Counted from the first letter of the stretch, positions 24,707 to 33,753 are shown. The stretch is 64,000 bases of DNA from Candidatus Desulfosporosinus nitrosoreducens (GCF_030954495.1 NZ_JAVHUW010000027.1:1-64000); one strand, 5' to 3'. Notes: generated from the letters alone by a model not told the origin. Numbers and translations are program-made.

Positions 24707-25987
24707 TCACCCAACAATCCCTACACCATTTTCAATTCTAATCCTCGTGCCAAATTCCACTGATAGTTCGCGCATCTCTGCAAGAATTCGTTCACCATCT
24801 TCTGCTGATGCGCATCCCGGAGACCCTTTTCTAGAACGATGACGATTAAAACCGAGTGAGACAGGATAAATAACTATATTTTGAACATTACCATCAATTA
24901 CATCGAAAGAAGCGATAATAGACTCAAAGAACTTAGGATTGGTTTCACCAAGTATCCCACCTGATGCAATTCGATAGTCATACCCATCTGCTGTACATTG
25001 GTCAGAACTTAGATTACCAAACTTTTCATAGAACTCCGTAGGCGCCTTTTCAATCAACTCACATTGATAAAAAAAGTCACCAAGTCCATGAAAAATTGGG
25101 CGTTCCTTATAAATTTCAATTCCTCTTAAGACATGCGGACCATGACCTATATAGGCATGTGCACCCTCATCAATACACATATGAGCAAATTCACGTTGGA
25201 AATCGGCTAATTGTTCCTTGGCACTTCCTTTCATTTCATGTGAATGACAACTGACTAAAACAATATCTGCCTGGCGCTGGGCCTCTTTAATGGATTTTCT
25301 AATCCTCTTTTCATCCATTTCATCCAGCTTCGTATAGGTTCCGGGTTCACCAATTTCAAAGAGTTGATCCCCAAATTTAAAAATTTCTTCAGCTTGATTG
25401 GTAATTCGCTTGTTTATTTCTGTTTGCCCAGCAATTAACTTTAAACAATTTAATTCCTCTTCCCTGACTCTGTGTACAGTCATAAAACCAAGAGCATTTA
25501 TTCCGGGTCTTCCAATAAAATCTCGTCGTTGTTCACCAGCGGGATGCCAATCACGAAAACTGGTATTAACCGCGATGAGGGCTACTCGGCCCTTAGAGGT
25601 TTCTAGATACTTAGGCCGACTTGCATCCGATAAATTTTTTCCGATACCAGCATAGACAATGCCTTCCCGGTCTAAATTTTCCATCGTTTTAAGAAGTCCT
25701 TGATGGGACCAATCTAAACTATGATTATTTGGCGCTCCCATCAAGTTGAACCCCAACCATCCTAAATCCGCCAATACAGACGGAGGTGCAGCAATCCAAT
25801 CCCCTCCACTGTGCCTTGAAGGGTAAATATCGTCTTCATAATTATGAATTGAACTCTCTAAATTTGTAAATCGAACATCCGACTTGAGCAGAAGATCGCG
25901 AATAGCCAATAGTTTTGGATCATCCTTTGGCAAGCGAGTGATAGTAAGTGAATCTCCCGTCACTGAAACGGATAACTTCATGTTCAT
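24707..25987 (-). CDS. CapA-family (PGA_cap) metallophosphatase-like protein
   Basis: 426 residues of the CapA/PGA_cap family. Family blocks are SVSVTGDSLTI at the N-terminus, FTNLESSI, FNLMGAPNNHSLDWSHQGL, VALIAVNTSF, VSCHSHEM, HAYIGHGPHVLRGIEIY and GLGDFFYQ. There is no signal peptide or membrane anchor, so it is not a typical capsule CapA. Cytoplasmic members occur in amino-acid and amide catabolic operons. It starts six bases after the DUF3830 stop and is driven by the sigma-54 promoter at 26480-26495. The reaction is not known. Confidence 0.85.
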   Translation of the reverse strand: MNMKLSVSVTGDSLTITRLPKDDPKLLAIRDLLLKSDVRFTNLESSIHNYEDDIYPSRHSGGDWIAAPPSVLADLGWLGFNLMGAPNNHSLDWSHQGLLKTMENLDREGIVYAGIGKNLSDASRPKYLETSKGRVALIAVNTSFRDWHPAGEQRRDFIGRPGINALGFMTVHRVREEELNCLKLIAGQTEINKRITNQAEEIFKFGDQLFEIGEPGTYTKLDEMDEKRIRKSIKEAQRQADIVLVSCHSHEMKGSAKEQLADFQREFAHMCIDEGAHAYIGHGPHVLRGIEIYKERPIFHGLGDFFYQCELIEKAPTEFYEKFGNLSSDQCTADGYDYRIASGGILGETNPKFFESIIASFDVIDGNVQNIVIYPVSLGFNRHRSRKGSPGCASAEDGERILAEMRELSVEFGTRIRIENGVGIVG

Positions 25988-25992
25988 ATTAA

Positions 25993-26424
25993 TTAATTCT
26001 CCAATTTCTCAAAGCGTATAATTTGACCCCCTTCTTCATGAACCGTTCTGCCGAAATCAGCCAGTTGATCATTGCCATCAATAATAGTGAGAAAGTGGTT
26101 GCCAGCAATATTTCCATTCGGACAAGCTAGTACACATCCTCCCCAAGGAATAAAGATTTCTCCGCCCATTTGAAGATGTGGTACTCCACCTGGATACATC
26201 ATAACTTCACCTTTAGAAGGTCGGCTCGACGCGTTTTCAAAAGGTACCGAGTGCCCTAGATCTTTTAGGCGAATAAAGCTCGCTTGCCCGCTCCAAGAAA
26301 CATGGATAATTGTTTCTTGATAGGGAAGTAAGTTAAGAAACCATTCACAGGTTTTTGGAGATTTTTCCTCTTCTAAACGTGCAATAAATGTGAACTTCCC
26401 AGATGTAATTTTAATTTTTGTCAT
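25993..26424 (-). CDS. DUF3830 family protein (cyclophilin-like fold)
   Basis: 143 residues. Family blocks are FTFIARLEEEKSPKTCEWFLNLLPY, IHVSWSGQASFIRL, GEVMMYPGG and GNHFLTIIDGN. DUF3830 proteins adopt a cyclophilin-like barrel and are found in operons for catabolism of hydantoins, amides and related compounds; their activity is not established. A second, broken copy lies at 33174-33405. The gene is first in a two-gene operon with the capA-like gene, and a consensus sigma-54 promoter lies 56 bases upstream. Confidence 0.85.
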   Translation of the reverse strand: MTKIKITSGKFTFIARLEEEKSPKTCEWFLNLLPYQETIIHVSWSGQASFIRLKDLGHSVPFENASSRPSKGEVMMYPGGVPHLQMGGEIFIPWGGCVLACPNGNIAGNHFLTIIDGNDQLADFGRTVHEEGGQIIRFEKLEN

Positions 26425-26479
26425 TTCAATTCCTCCATTTTTTTGCTTTAAGCTTTAGGGCTCTAATAAAATCAGAACA

Positions 26480-26495
26480 TGCAATAATTATGCCA
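26480..26495 (-). promoter_or_regulatory. Sigma-54 promoter of DUF3830-capA
   Basis: On the minus strand TTGGCA, six bases, then TTGCA: the -24 GG lies at 26494-26493 and the -12 GC at 26482-26481, which is the exact sigma-54 spacing. The site lies between the MFS stop and the DUF3830 start. Confidence 0.85.
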
Positions 26496-26501
26496 ACCTT
26501 G

Positions 26502-27758
26502 TTAATTCAACGAAGTCTTCTTTACAAAAACGGCTACAAAAGCTGCCAGAACCAGACTGATTATAATCGCGAAGAACGTAGCGCTGTAATAACCCTTATT
26601 GACCTGAATCAGATAACCTAAAAGAAAAGGAGAAAATAATCCTGCTAATTGACCCGCTGTATTAACGAGTCCAGACGTCGATGCAATAATATGCCTGGGC
26701 AGCCCGTCAAATTGCATTCCTCCATATGAACCAAACGCTATAAACATAAATATTGCTGCCATACATTGGTAAATAATTGTTAATACATTCGTTTTGGCAC
26801 TAAACATTAAATACATCGAAGCTGCTGCGAGTATAGCCGTTGGAATGAAGACCCATTTTCTTCTGCCCGTAAAATGATCGGAAAGATATCCACCGAAAAT
26901 CATAGAAACCGTTCCTAAAAGATACGGTAAGGAACCTAAAATGCTGGTTTTAATTAACGAAAAACCTCTTTCCTTCATCAAATAAGAAGGAATCCAGGTT
27001 GTATAGCCCCAGTAGGTAAAATCAAAGAAAAACCATATTAACGCTAATTGCCATAGAATAGGTTTCGTCAGAAACTCTTTATAGGAAATTTGTGAGGATT
27101 TTGCCCTTGAACATTTAGGCAAATCCTCATCAAGTTCCATAAGTTCCGCTCTCGTTATTCTTGGGTTATCCTGAGGATCGTCTTTAAACCTAAACCATAA
27201 ATAACTTGCTACAAGAAACATTGGAATACCCAGAACGATAAAAGTAATACGCCAACCATGAATCCCAATGATCGCGGCAGCCAACAGGGTCGACAATGCT
27301 GGTGCTAAACTATTTACCGAACCGCATATCGCATTAGCTGTAGCATACTTACTTCGCGGGAAGTACGTTGCCATCACTTTCATTTGTGAACCAGAGGATA
27401 TTGACCCTCCAGCACCTAATAGAAATCGTGAGATTACTAGCATGGGATAAGTGTATGCCATTCCGGTTAAGGGAATAAAGAGCGCTGCCCATGCAGCCGA
27501 TAAAGTCATTACTTTACGTGGGCCGATTTTATCGGTAATTAATCCACCGGGAATTTGAAACAGGGTTACACCTAAAAAGCTAAAACTAATGAGAAATCCT
27601 TGTGCCGCCTCATTAATATTAAACTCCCTGCCAATTAAGGGCAAGGATACATTCAGTATCATACGATCCATTAAATTAAAAAGCGAACAAAGTGTAAGAA
27701 TCGTTAAAACCGAATATCGCGCTTTCCATAAAGGCGCACTTATCGGACACTGTATCAA
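26502..27758 (-). CDS. MFS transporter, anion:cation symporter-like
   Basis: About 418 residues with twelve predicted helices. The loop motifs GGLITDKIGPRKVM after helix 2 and GGYLSDHFTGRRKWVF after helix 8 are the two conserved MFS signatures, and NLMDRMILNVSLPLIGREF at the first helix is typical of the ACS family of organic-anion transporters. It follows the M20 hydrolase by 42 bases on the same strand and probably imports its substrate. The start is uncertain: TTG 27758 is in frame, and AAAGGGGG lies about 20 bases further upstream, near other possible in-frame near-cognate starts. Confidence 0.88.
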   Translation of the reverse strand: MIQCPISAPLWKARYSVLTILTLCSLFNLMDRMILNVSLPLIGREFNINEAAQGFLISFSFLGVTLFQIPGGLITDKIGPRKVMTLSAAWAALFIPLTGMAYTYPMLVISRFLLGAGGSISSGSQMKVMATYFPRSKYATANAICGSVNSLAPALSTLLAAAIIGIHGWRITFIVLGIPMFLVASYLWFRFKDDPQDNPRITRAELMELDEDLPKCSRAKSSQISYKEFLTKPILWQLALIWFFFDFTYWGYTTWIPSYLMKERGFSLIKTSILGSLPYLLGTVSMIFGGYLSDHFTGRRKWVFIPTAILAAASMYLMFSAKTNVLTIIYQCMAAIFMFIAFGSYGGMQFDGLPRHIIASTSGLVNTAGQLAGLFSPFLLGYLIQVNKGYYSATFFAIIISLVLAAFVAVFVKKTSLN

Positions 27759-27800
27759 ACGGTCAATCAGTATGCCCCCTTTCCAGTAACCATCAATGAC

Positions 27801-29033
27801 TCAAACCGGGATGGCAAGTTTCAGGATGGTTTGATATAACACATTGGCTCCATCCGAACAATCCTCTATGGAACTCCATTCCTTCGGGCTATGACTAATG
27901 CCATCTCTAGAACGTATAAAGATCATGCCCATTTGACAGAAATCTGCAAAACTGCCCGAATCATGTCCAGCCCCACTTGGAAGTTCGAAAACAGGGATGC
28001 CTAATGTTTCACAAGCCCCACTAATCACAATTTTCATGTCTGCATCGCATAACTTAGGTACACTATCTTTATTAAAAACTTTAAATTCCAATTCAACCTT
28101 ACGTCGGTTGCAAATTTCTTTTGCCTGCAAATATATGGCATCAAGAACTGCGTCTCGGATAGCCGACGTTTGATCTCTAACATCGATACTAAATTCAACT
28201 TGCCCCGGAATGATATTTACTCCCCCGGGATGGGCATTGATTTTCCCTACAGTGGCTACCGCAGTTCCTGTTTTAGCAGCCTCTGTTTCGACCACTTGAA
28301 TGATTTCTGCAGCAGCGACTAGGGGGTCTCTACGTAAATTCATTGGGGTTGCTCCGGCGTGACCAGCCTCTCCTTTGATCGCAAACCGCCCCCGTGACTG
28401 ACAACAAATACCCGTTACAATACCAACTGAAAGATTTCTACTTTCGAGAACTTTTCCTTGCTCAATGTGTAACTCCACATGAGCCTTTGCGTATCCTGGA
28501 GGGAGTACTGCCTCATAAACTCGTTCTGGATCAATTCCTATATCTCTTAAGGCCTGACCAATGGAGATTCCCTCTCTGTCAGTATGGTCAAATATATCTG
28601 GCCGTCTTATCTCCATTAAACATCTTGCACTTGAATAGCCGGTAGAAAAGCGCGTCCCTTCTTCATCTCTGTATGCATAAACCTCAATCGGATGTAGCGT
28701 TACGATTCCTTGTTCATTCATCGTTTGAAGCACTTCGATACCTCCAAGGATACCCAGCCGTCCATCAAACATACCCCCATTATATACAGTATCAATATGC
28801 GACCCTGTCATGACCACAGGAGCTTGTGGGTTTAGCCCTTCTTTTCGGCCAATCAAATTTCCCGCCGCATCCATGCGCACGTCTAACCCTGCTTGTCGCA
28901 TATAGCTAGCAACTAAGTTCATTGCTTCTTTCTCTTCTCGTGACAGGGCGACACACGTGACACCACCAGTCTCGTTTTTTCCTATTTGACCGAGTTCTTG
29001 AATACGATTATAGAGTCTTTCTTTATTAATCAT
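27801..29033 (-). CDS. M20-family Zn hydrolase: N-carbamoyl-L-amino acid hydrolase/allantoate amidohydrolase
   Basis: 410 residues of the M20/AllC-HyuC subfamily. Metal ligands and family blocks are VVMTGSHIDTVYNGGMFDGRLG, YRDEEGTRFSTG, HVELHIEQG, the dimerisation-domain block AGHAGATPMNLRRDPLVAA, and SGAGHDSGSFA, IRSRDGISHSPKEW near the end. These enzymes split N-carbamoyl amino acids or ureido acids to the amino acid, NH3 and CO2. Substrates cannot be separated by eye. ATG 29033. A remnant of an Opp/Dpp ATPase gene and a sigma-54 promoter lie upstream; the MFS gene follows. It is the only clearly catabolic enzyme of the sigma-54 island that is intact. Confidence 0.9.
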   Translation of the reverse strand: MINKERLYNRIQELGQIGKNETGGVTCVALSREEKEAMNLVASYMRQAGLDVRMDAAGNLIGRKEGLNPQAPVVMTGSHIDTVYNGGMFDGRLGILGGIEVLQTMNEQGIVTLHPIEVYAYRDEEGTRFSTGYSSARCLMEIRRPDIFDHTDREGISIGQALRDIGIDPERVYEAVLPPGYAKAHVELHIEQGKVLESRNLSVGIVTGICCQSRGRFAIKGEAGHAGATPMNLRRDPLVAAAEIIQVVETEAAKTGTAVATVGKINAHPGGVNIIPGQVEFSIDVRDQTSAIRDAVLDAIYLQAKEICNRRKVELEFKVFNKDSVPKLCDADMKIVISGACETLGIPVFELPSGAGHDSGSFADFCQMGMIFIRSRDGISHSPKEWSSIEDCSDGANVLYQTILKLAIPV

Positions 29034-29057
29034 CGTTTTTACCTCATAACTTTCAAT

Positions 29058-29177
29058 TCACATATTCTGAGCGACAAAGATAATTCCTTGGCTTCTCGTC
29101 AGCGGAAAATGACAAGCCAAGAAATGATCCTCTTCATTTCCCATGAATTTTGGCTCTTCTAGCTTACATTTTTCGAA
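29058..29177 (-). pseudogene. C-terminal remnant of an oligopeptide/dipeptide ABC transporter ATPase
   Basis: The minus strand translates, between a TAA at 29180-29178 and a TGA at 29060-29058, as FEKCKLEEPKFMGNEEDHF followed by LACHFPL and about a dozen more residues. The pattern C-x(n)-EP...HFxACHFPL is the oligo/dipeptide transporter C-terminal (oligo_HPY) block of OppD/DppD/OppF. No ATP-binding domain precedes it. So the locus once had a peptide ABC transporter upstream of the hydrolase, and most of it was deleted. Confidence 0.6.
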
Positions 29178-29253
29178 TTACTTCCCACCTTTCAAAGCGG
29201 ACATCCCAAAATCCATCTAACTTTTGAACTTTAGCTACTTATCTGAAGTTTTA

Positions 29254-29269
29254 TGCAATTACCATGCCA
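29254..29269 (-). promoter_or_regulatory. Sigma-54 promoter upstream of the hydrolase-MFS unit
   Basis: On the minus strand CTGGCA, six bases, then TTGCA, with -24 and -12 elements at the correct spacing. It lies 220 bases upstream of the hydrolase, with the Opp/Dpp remnant between, as if the genes originally next to the promoter had been lost. Confidence 0.85.
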
Positions 29270-29487
29270 GCCTAGACATTAAGCCAGAAGCGCTATACCG
29301 TAATAAAGTGATCTAAGCAAGATCTTGACTTTTAAGGGATGGTCAGCTATTATTTGGGCAATACTCGGTTATCTATTGGTTAGCTATTAATCACCATTAA
29401 AAGATAATAACCACTTCTGCTCTTACACAGAAATGGTTAATACTTAAATTATAAAAAAACCGAAGAAACCATAGGAGGTGGAGCAGA

Positions 29488-31527
29488 ATGATGAGATTAG
29501 TGCTTATATCGGGTACCGAATCAACCCGCATTATGTTATTACAGCAGCTAAAAGAACTGTTACCAGAAGATATCCATATCGCAAGTTTCTCGATCGAATT
29601 AGGCATTAAAGAAAAATTCAATAATTCGATTGTTCTTTTTACAACTAGAAATGTATATAACCAAGCTGCGGGCTTTATTGATGACACTTGTAAAGCCATC
29701 GTGGCTCGTAGAACGTTGAATTTTTCCTACCTGGACAAACTTTACTCCATTCAAGATAATAGTAAAATTCTACTGGTAAATGACACCTATGGCTCAGCTT
29801 TAGAAGTGATAGAACTGTTTAAGCAAACAGGATTTAGTAACTTTTTATACACACCTTATTATCCAAATTGTGACCTGAAGTCTTTAGATTTTGATTATGT
29901 CCTAACTCCTGGAGAATTAGCTCTCTGTCCTCATGACATAGCTCCTATAATCAATATAGGAGGTAGGATTTTAGATATTACAAGCATTGTCGAACTTTTA
30001 CACGCACTTGGTTTACTTGACGAACGGGCACATCTTGTTTCTGCCAAATACATTAAACAAATTATTTCTCAAGGTTGGGAACTCCACAATCAAACTCAAG
30101 ATATTAGAAACATCAATGAATTCCTCTTTAAAGTGATCGACAGTGTTGATGATGGATTACTTTCGTATGACAATCAAGGATTAGTAAACCTAATTAATAC
30201 GAATGCTTCGAAGGTCCTTAATATTCAATCCGGAAAACAATTGAAAACTTCATTGTTAATTCCCCACGAAGTTCAGAACTTTTTTCTAAATGAAACCATC
30301 GTCAATCAAATCTTTAGCATTTCTCACGCGGAATACCTATTTAATAAGTGGTATATTGATTCCACTAAATCTTATATTTGTACCATTAAAAATGTTCGAG
30401 AGCGAATTAATATTGAAAATCGCTTACGTAAAGAACTTAAAAAACAAGGATACTTTGCAAAGCATTCTTTTGAAAGTATTATACATAAATCACCAGAGAT
30501 AAAGACAACGCTAGAAAAAAGCAAAAAATTAGCGGCAAGCGATTATAACATCTTAATTCTTGGCGAAAGCGGTACTGGAAAAGAACTCTTTGCTAGTGCG
30601 ATTCATAACTATTCCCAACGCAGCTGCGGACCGTACCTAGCCGTTAATTTCTCCGCTCTGCCAGAAGAATTGATCGAGAGCGAACTTTTTGGTTACGAAG
30701 AAGGTGCTTTTACGGGCGCAAAAAAAGGTGGGAAAATTGGATTGTTCGAATTGGCTAATGGGGGAACTATTTTTCTCGATGAAATCGGAGATATCCCTCC
30801 AAAAATTCAACTTAGCCTTCTTCGCGTACTTCAAGAAAAGGAAATTCTCAAGGTCGGGGGAAACACTATAATCCCTGTTGATGTCCGTGTGATTGCAGCC
30901 ACTAACAAAGATTTACTAAATCAAGTTGAAAAATCACTCTTCCGTGAGGATTTATATTATCGCCTGAAGAAACTCTATATTAACTTACCTCCTTTGCGGG
31001 AGCGCAAAGAAGATATAATCCCGTTATTTCAGCATTTTATTCAGGTCAAAAGTAGAAATAGTTATAAGATTTCTCCCGAAGTTGAAAAGATTCTACAGAA
31101 CTACGGTTGGCCTGGAAATGTGCGCGAATTAGAGAATACTTCGGAATATATTTTGGCAATTTGCGATGAAGATATGATTATGCCCTATCATCTACCCGAT
31201 GATATATGCGAAAGTAAAACTATCAATCTTCAATTAGATGAGCAAGAAAACTTCCTCCTTCAGGTTATCTATGACCATAATCAACGAAGAATAACAATTG
31301 GAAGAAAAAAGCTCTCCGAGCTTTCATTCACTGAAGGCCTTAACTTATCTGAACAACAGGTCAGAACTAGGATTGATAAGTTAGCAGCAAAAGGTTATAT
31401 TAGGAAAATTCGCGGTAATCGAGGGCTTGAGTTGACAAATAAAGGAGAAGAGTTGACCAAAATTTCCTTATTGCAGGATACTAATACAAATGGCTGCTCC
31501 TGTATTATTTCTCCTTTAAAGCTATGA
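29488..31527 (+). CDS. Sigma-54-dependent enhancer-binding transcriptional regulator
   Basis: 679 residues. Residues 1-190 are an N-terminal sensor region of no recognised family (KILLVNDTYGSALEVIELFKQTGF, then INIGGRILDITSIVELL). A PAS-like domain follows at about 205-320. The AAA+ domain at 330-565 has Walker A GESGTGKE (357-364), the sigma-54 contact loop GAFTGA (405-410), Walker B GTIFLDEIGD, and FREDLYYRLKKLYINLPPLRERKEDI. The C-terminus (590-660) is a winged-helix-like domain, not the usual Fis HTH. ATG follows GGAGGTGG. Four consensus sigma-54 promoters in the next 10 kb make it the likely regulator of the island. Confidence 0.92.
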   Translation: MMRLVLISGTESTRIMLLQQLKELLPEDIHIASFSIELGIKEKFNNSIVLFTTRNVYNQAAGFIDDTCKAIVARRTLNFSYLDKLYSIQDNSKILLVNDTYGSALEVIELFKQTGFSNFLYTPYYPNCDLKSLDFDYVLTPGELALCPHDIAPIINIGGRILDITSIVELLHALGLLDERAHLVSAKYIKQIISQGWELHNQTQDIRNINEFLFKVIDSVDDGLLSYDNQGLVNLINTNASKVLNIQSGKQLKTSLLIPHEVQNFFLNETIVNQIFSISHAEYLFNKWYIDSTKSYICTIKNVRERINIENRLRKELKKQGYFAKHSFESIIHKSPEIKTTLEKSKKLAASDYNILILGESGTGKELFASAIHNYSQRSCGPYLAVNFSALPEELIESELFGYEEGAFTGAKKGGKIGLFELANGGTIFLDEIGDIPPKIQLSLLRVLQEKEILKVGGNTIIPVDVRVIAATNKDLLNQVEKSLFREDLYYRLKKLYINLPPLRERKEDIIPLFQHFIQVKSRNSYKISPEVEKILQNYGWPGNVRELENTSEYILAICDEDMIMPYHLPDDICESKTINLQLDEQENFLLQVIYDHNQRRITIGRKKLSELSFTEGLNLSEQQVRTRIDKLAAKGYIRKIRGNRGLELTNKGEELTKISLLQDTNTNGCSCIISPLKL

Positions 31528-31700
31528 TTGCATTTAAATTCTAGTATCTTTCGGTAATTTACCAACCTGGTAGTATACAACATTACCTGTTGTAATACAA
31601 TTCCTGTCGTCCTCCGATTCTTTATCGGGCATTTTTCAGGTTCCTCTCAATCGCTTACTTATGTAGTTAAACCAAATACTTGTTATTTCATATATTCCTT

Positions 31701-31716
31701 CGCAGGATTTATGCCA
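31701..31716 (-). promoter_or_regulatory. Near-consensus sigma-54 promoter, low confidence
   Basis: On the minus strand TTGGCA, six bases, then CTGCG: the -24 is perfect and the -12 GC is present but its flanks deviate. It points into the 3' end of the regulator gene, where only a 32-codon frame (MPDKESEDDR...) starting near 31630 follows. Function is doubtful. Confidence 0.25.
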
Positions 31717-31738
31717 ATCTAATGTTGTAGATTTAAAA

Positions 31739-31772
31739 AGAACCATCCATGTCAATTGACAGTGATGGTTCT
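31739..31772 (-). terminator. Intrinsic terminator after the symporter gene
   Basis: AGAACCATC (31739-31747) pairs with GATGGTTCT (31764-31772), with an inner TGTCAATTGACA stem. On the minus strand it is followed by TTTTTAAA. It lies 30 bases beyond the symporter stop. Confidence 0.85.
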
Positions 31773-31801
31773 ATCGTTTCTCGCATCCTTAATTAAGAAA
31801 T

Positions 31802-33142
31802 TTATGAGACATGTTCGCTAAATTCACCCTCGTTAAAACTTAGTTCGGCAATTTGACCAGTTAAGACATCCCTTGCGCGATCTAAATCAAGTAAGCCTTC
31901 CCAACGAGCAACTATGAAAGTGGCTACAGAGTACCCCATAATGTTGACAAAGGTACGAATTTTACCCATAAATTGGTCAGGTCCAAACATAAGGGTTACA
32001 GCCACCGCAGGTATCATACCGGTAGCTGAGGCACTAGCTGTTAAGGCTACGTACGCTGAACCAGGTATTCCTGCCATACCTTTTGAAGTTAACATGAGAA
32101 TTCCAACCAATGTCACTTGCTGTGTAAGGTTCATATTAATATTCAATGCCTGGGCAAGAAATACGACCGAAAGTGACAAATAAAGCGTAGCGCCATCCAA
32201 ATTAAAGGTGTAACCCGTTGGTACTACCAAGCCAACAACAGAACTATGACAGCCTGCATGCTCGAATTTAGCCATTAATCGCGGCATTATGACTTCTGAT
32301 GAACCGGTCGCAGCAGCAATGATAATTTCTTCTTTAATATATCGAATTAGCTGCCAAAGTCCTATCCCTCCAAAAACTCTTACTATAATGTGGAGTATAA
32401 TGAGGAATATGAAAGAGGCCAAAACCATAGCAAAAATTAGCCTACCAAAAGAAATCAGCATTGCCGTTCCATACAGTCCAATACTATAAGCCATTGCGGC
32501 AAAGGTAACTGGTACAGAAAGCTTCATGATGAAACCGATAATTTTAAAGATTACTTCATTAAAATGTTCAATAACGTTTATAATAAGGTCGGCCCGTTCT
32601 TTTTTTATTTTCAAAAGTGCAAAACCAAACAGCAATGAAAATAGTAAGACCTGTAATAATTCATTATTCGCAAATGCACCGACGATACTATCGGGAATCA
32701 TATGAAGAATGAATTGCGCTGTAGAGGGAATCTGAGCACCTTTCGTCTGCGCTAATAGGTCCTTCTCACTTAACTTAGTAGGATCGATATTCAACCCCAT
32801 TCCAGGATGATAAATATTAGCGACTAGCATCCCTATAACCAAGGCTATTGACGTAACGACCTCGAAATAAAGAATGGTCTTTCCACCAATACGTCCGACT
32901 TTTTTGATATCCCCTACTTTAGCAATGCCGACCACAACGACTCCAAAAACTACTGGGGCAATAACCATCTTGATTAATTTAATAAACCCGTCTACGAAAG
33001 GTTTTAGTGGCGAGCCAATTGCCGGCCATAACCATCCTACAATAATTCCAAGGACCATTGCTGTAACAATTTGAAAAAACATGCCTTTATAAAAAGGTTG
33101 TTTAACTACTTTTGCTTTTTTAACATCGTCTTTTCCTAGCAT
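31802..33142 (-). CDS. Dicarboxylate/amino acid:cation symporter (DAACS family, GltP/DctA-like)
   Basis: 446 residues with about eight helices and two re-entrant loops. Motifs of the family are GDIKKVGRIGGKTI, the Ser-rich loop ATGSSEVIMPRLM, VVGLVVPTGYTFNLDGATLYLS and GIPGSAYVALTASASATGMIP. It imports dicarboxylates or acidic amino acids with Na+ or H+. It is preceded by a broken DUF3830 copy and a perfect sigma-54 promoter (33542-33557), so it belongs to the regulon; uptake of an acidic substrate or product is a reasonable inference. Confidence 0.92.
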   Translation of the reverse strand: MLGKDDVKKAKVVKQPFYKGMFFQIVTAMVLGIIVGWLWPAIGSPLKPFVDGFIKLIKMVIAPVVFGVVVVGIAKVGDIKKVGRIGGKTILYFEVVTSIALVIGMLVANIYHPGMGLNIDPTKLSEKDLLAQTKGAQIPSTAQFILHMIPDSIVGAFANNELLQVLLFSLLFGFALLKIKKERADLIINVIEHFNEVIFKIIGFIMKLSVPVTFAAMAYSIGLYGTAMLISFGRLIFAMVLASFIFLIILHIIVRVFGGIGLWQLIRYIKEEIIIAAATGSSEVIMPRLMAKFEHAGCHSSVVGLVVPTGYTFNLDGATLYLSLSVVFLAQALNINMNLTQQVTLVGILMLTSKGMAGIPGSAYVALTASASATGMIPAVAVTLMFGPDQFMGKIRTFVNIMGYSVATFIVARWEGLLDLDRARDVLTGQIAELSFNEGEFSEHVS

Positions 33143-33173
33143 ATTTAGTTCCTCCCTTATTAAAAAGAATTAG

Positions 33174-33405
33174 CTATGAAATTTGTCGAAATCTTATAAC
33201 TGGAGTTTTTTTAACTTTAACGCTATTCCTTAATAAGTGTTCTCCAATTGGGATAAAAGTCGCCTGGCCACTCCAACGCGCTTGAATCATTTTTGCTTTA
33301 TACGGTAGGAGTTTGAGGAACCATTCAGATGTTTTTGGAGCGTTCTTTTCTTCCAACTTTTGCAATAAAGACAAATTTACCGGATGTGACTTTAATGAGT
33401 GTCAT
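33174..33405 (-). pseudogene. DUF3830 pseudogene (frameshift and internal deletion)
   Basis: The frame opens at ATG 33405 behind GGAGG with MTLIKVTSGKFVFIAK, the family N-terminus. One base out of frame it continues as LEEKNAPKTSEWFLKLLPY and WSGQATFIPI. Compared with the intact copy at 25993-26424, the central 60 or more residues (the GEVMMYPGG and GNHFLTI blocks) are missing, and the frame ends shortly after VIRF, matching the C-terminus of the intact copy. So there is one frameshift and one internal deletion. Confidence 0.8.
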
Positions 33406-33541
33406 AATGCTAGATCCTCCAAAGGTTTTTGACTTTACGTTAGCATCTTAATTCGAAACCTTTTAACCATTTCATTGCGTCATAAAATCCCCCCATGTCT
33501 CATTTTGTCAAAATAAGTTAGTGATGATGTAATAGGCTATT

Positions 33542-33557
33542 TGCAATTACCGTGCCA
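33542..33557 (-). promoter_or_regulatory. Sigma-54 promoter of the DUF3830 pseudogene-symporter unit
   Basis: On the minus strand TGGCACGGTAATTGCA, an exact match to the TGGCACG-N4-TTGCA consensus. It lies 137 bases before the DUF3830 pseudogene start and 400 bases before the symporter gene. Confidence 0.9.
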
Positions 33558-33712
33558 GTTCAGTTAGTTGTTTAAAAAAATAAGTAATTTCTGAATAGCC
33601 CTAGTAGATTGAGAATTTCCCTACTAAAAGAAAATCAATCAAACATTTAGCATCATTTATATGAATGTAAAATGTAGTTCAATTTGCCTAGATTCTTTAT
33701 TCGGTTATAAAA

Positions 33713-33753
33713 TGGGTCCTAATGGTTAATATACTTTTAACCATTAGGACCCA
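33713..33753. terminator. Perfect inverted repeat, terminator or regulator site
   Basis: TGGGTCCTAATGGTTA (33713-33728) is exactly complementary to 33738-33753 with a 9-base loop. On the minus strand it is followed by TTTT, so it may end transcripts from the FMN gene 170 bases upstream. It also lies 155 bases upstream of the next sigma-54 promoter, a suitable place for an enhancer site. The 33754-33920 stretch holds nothing else of note. Confidence 0.5.
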
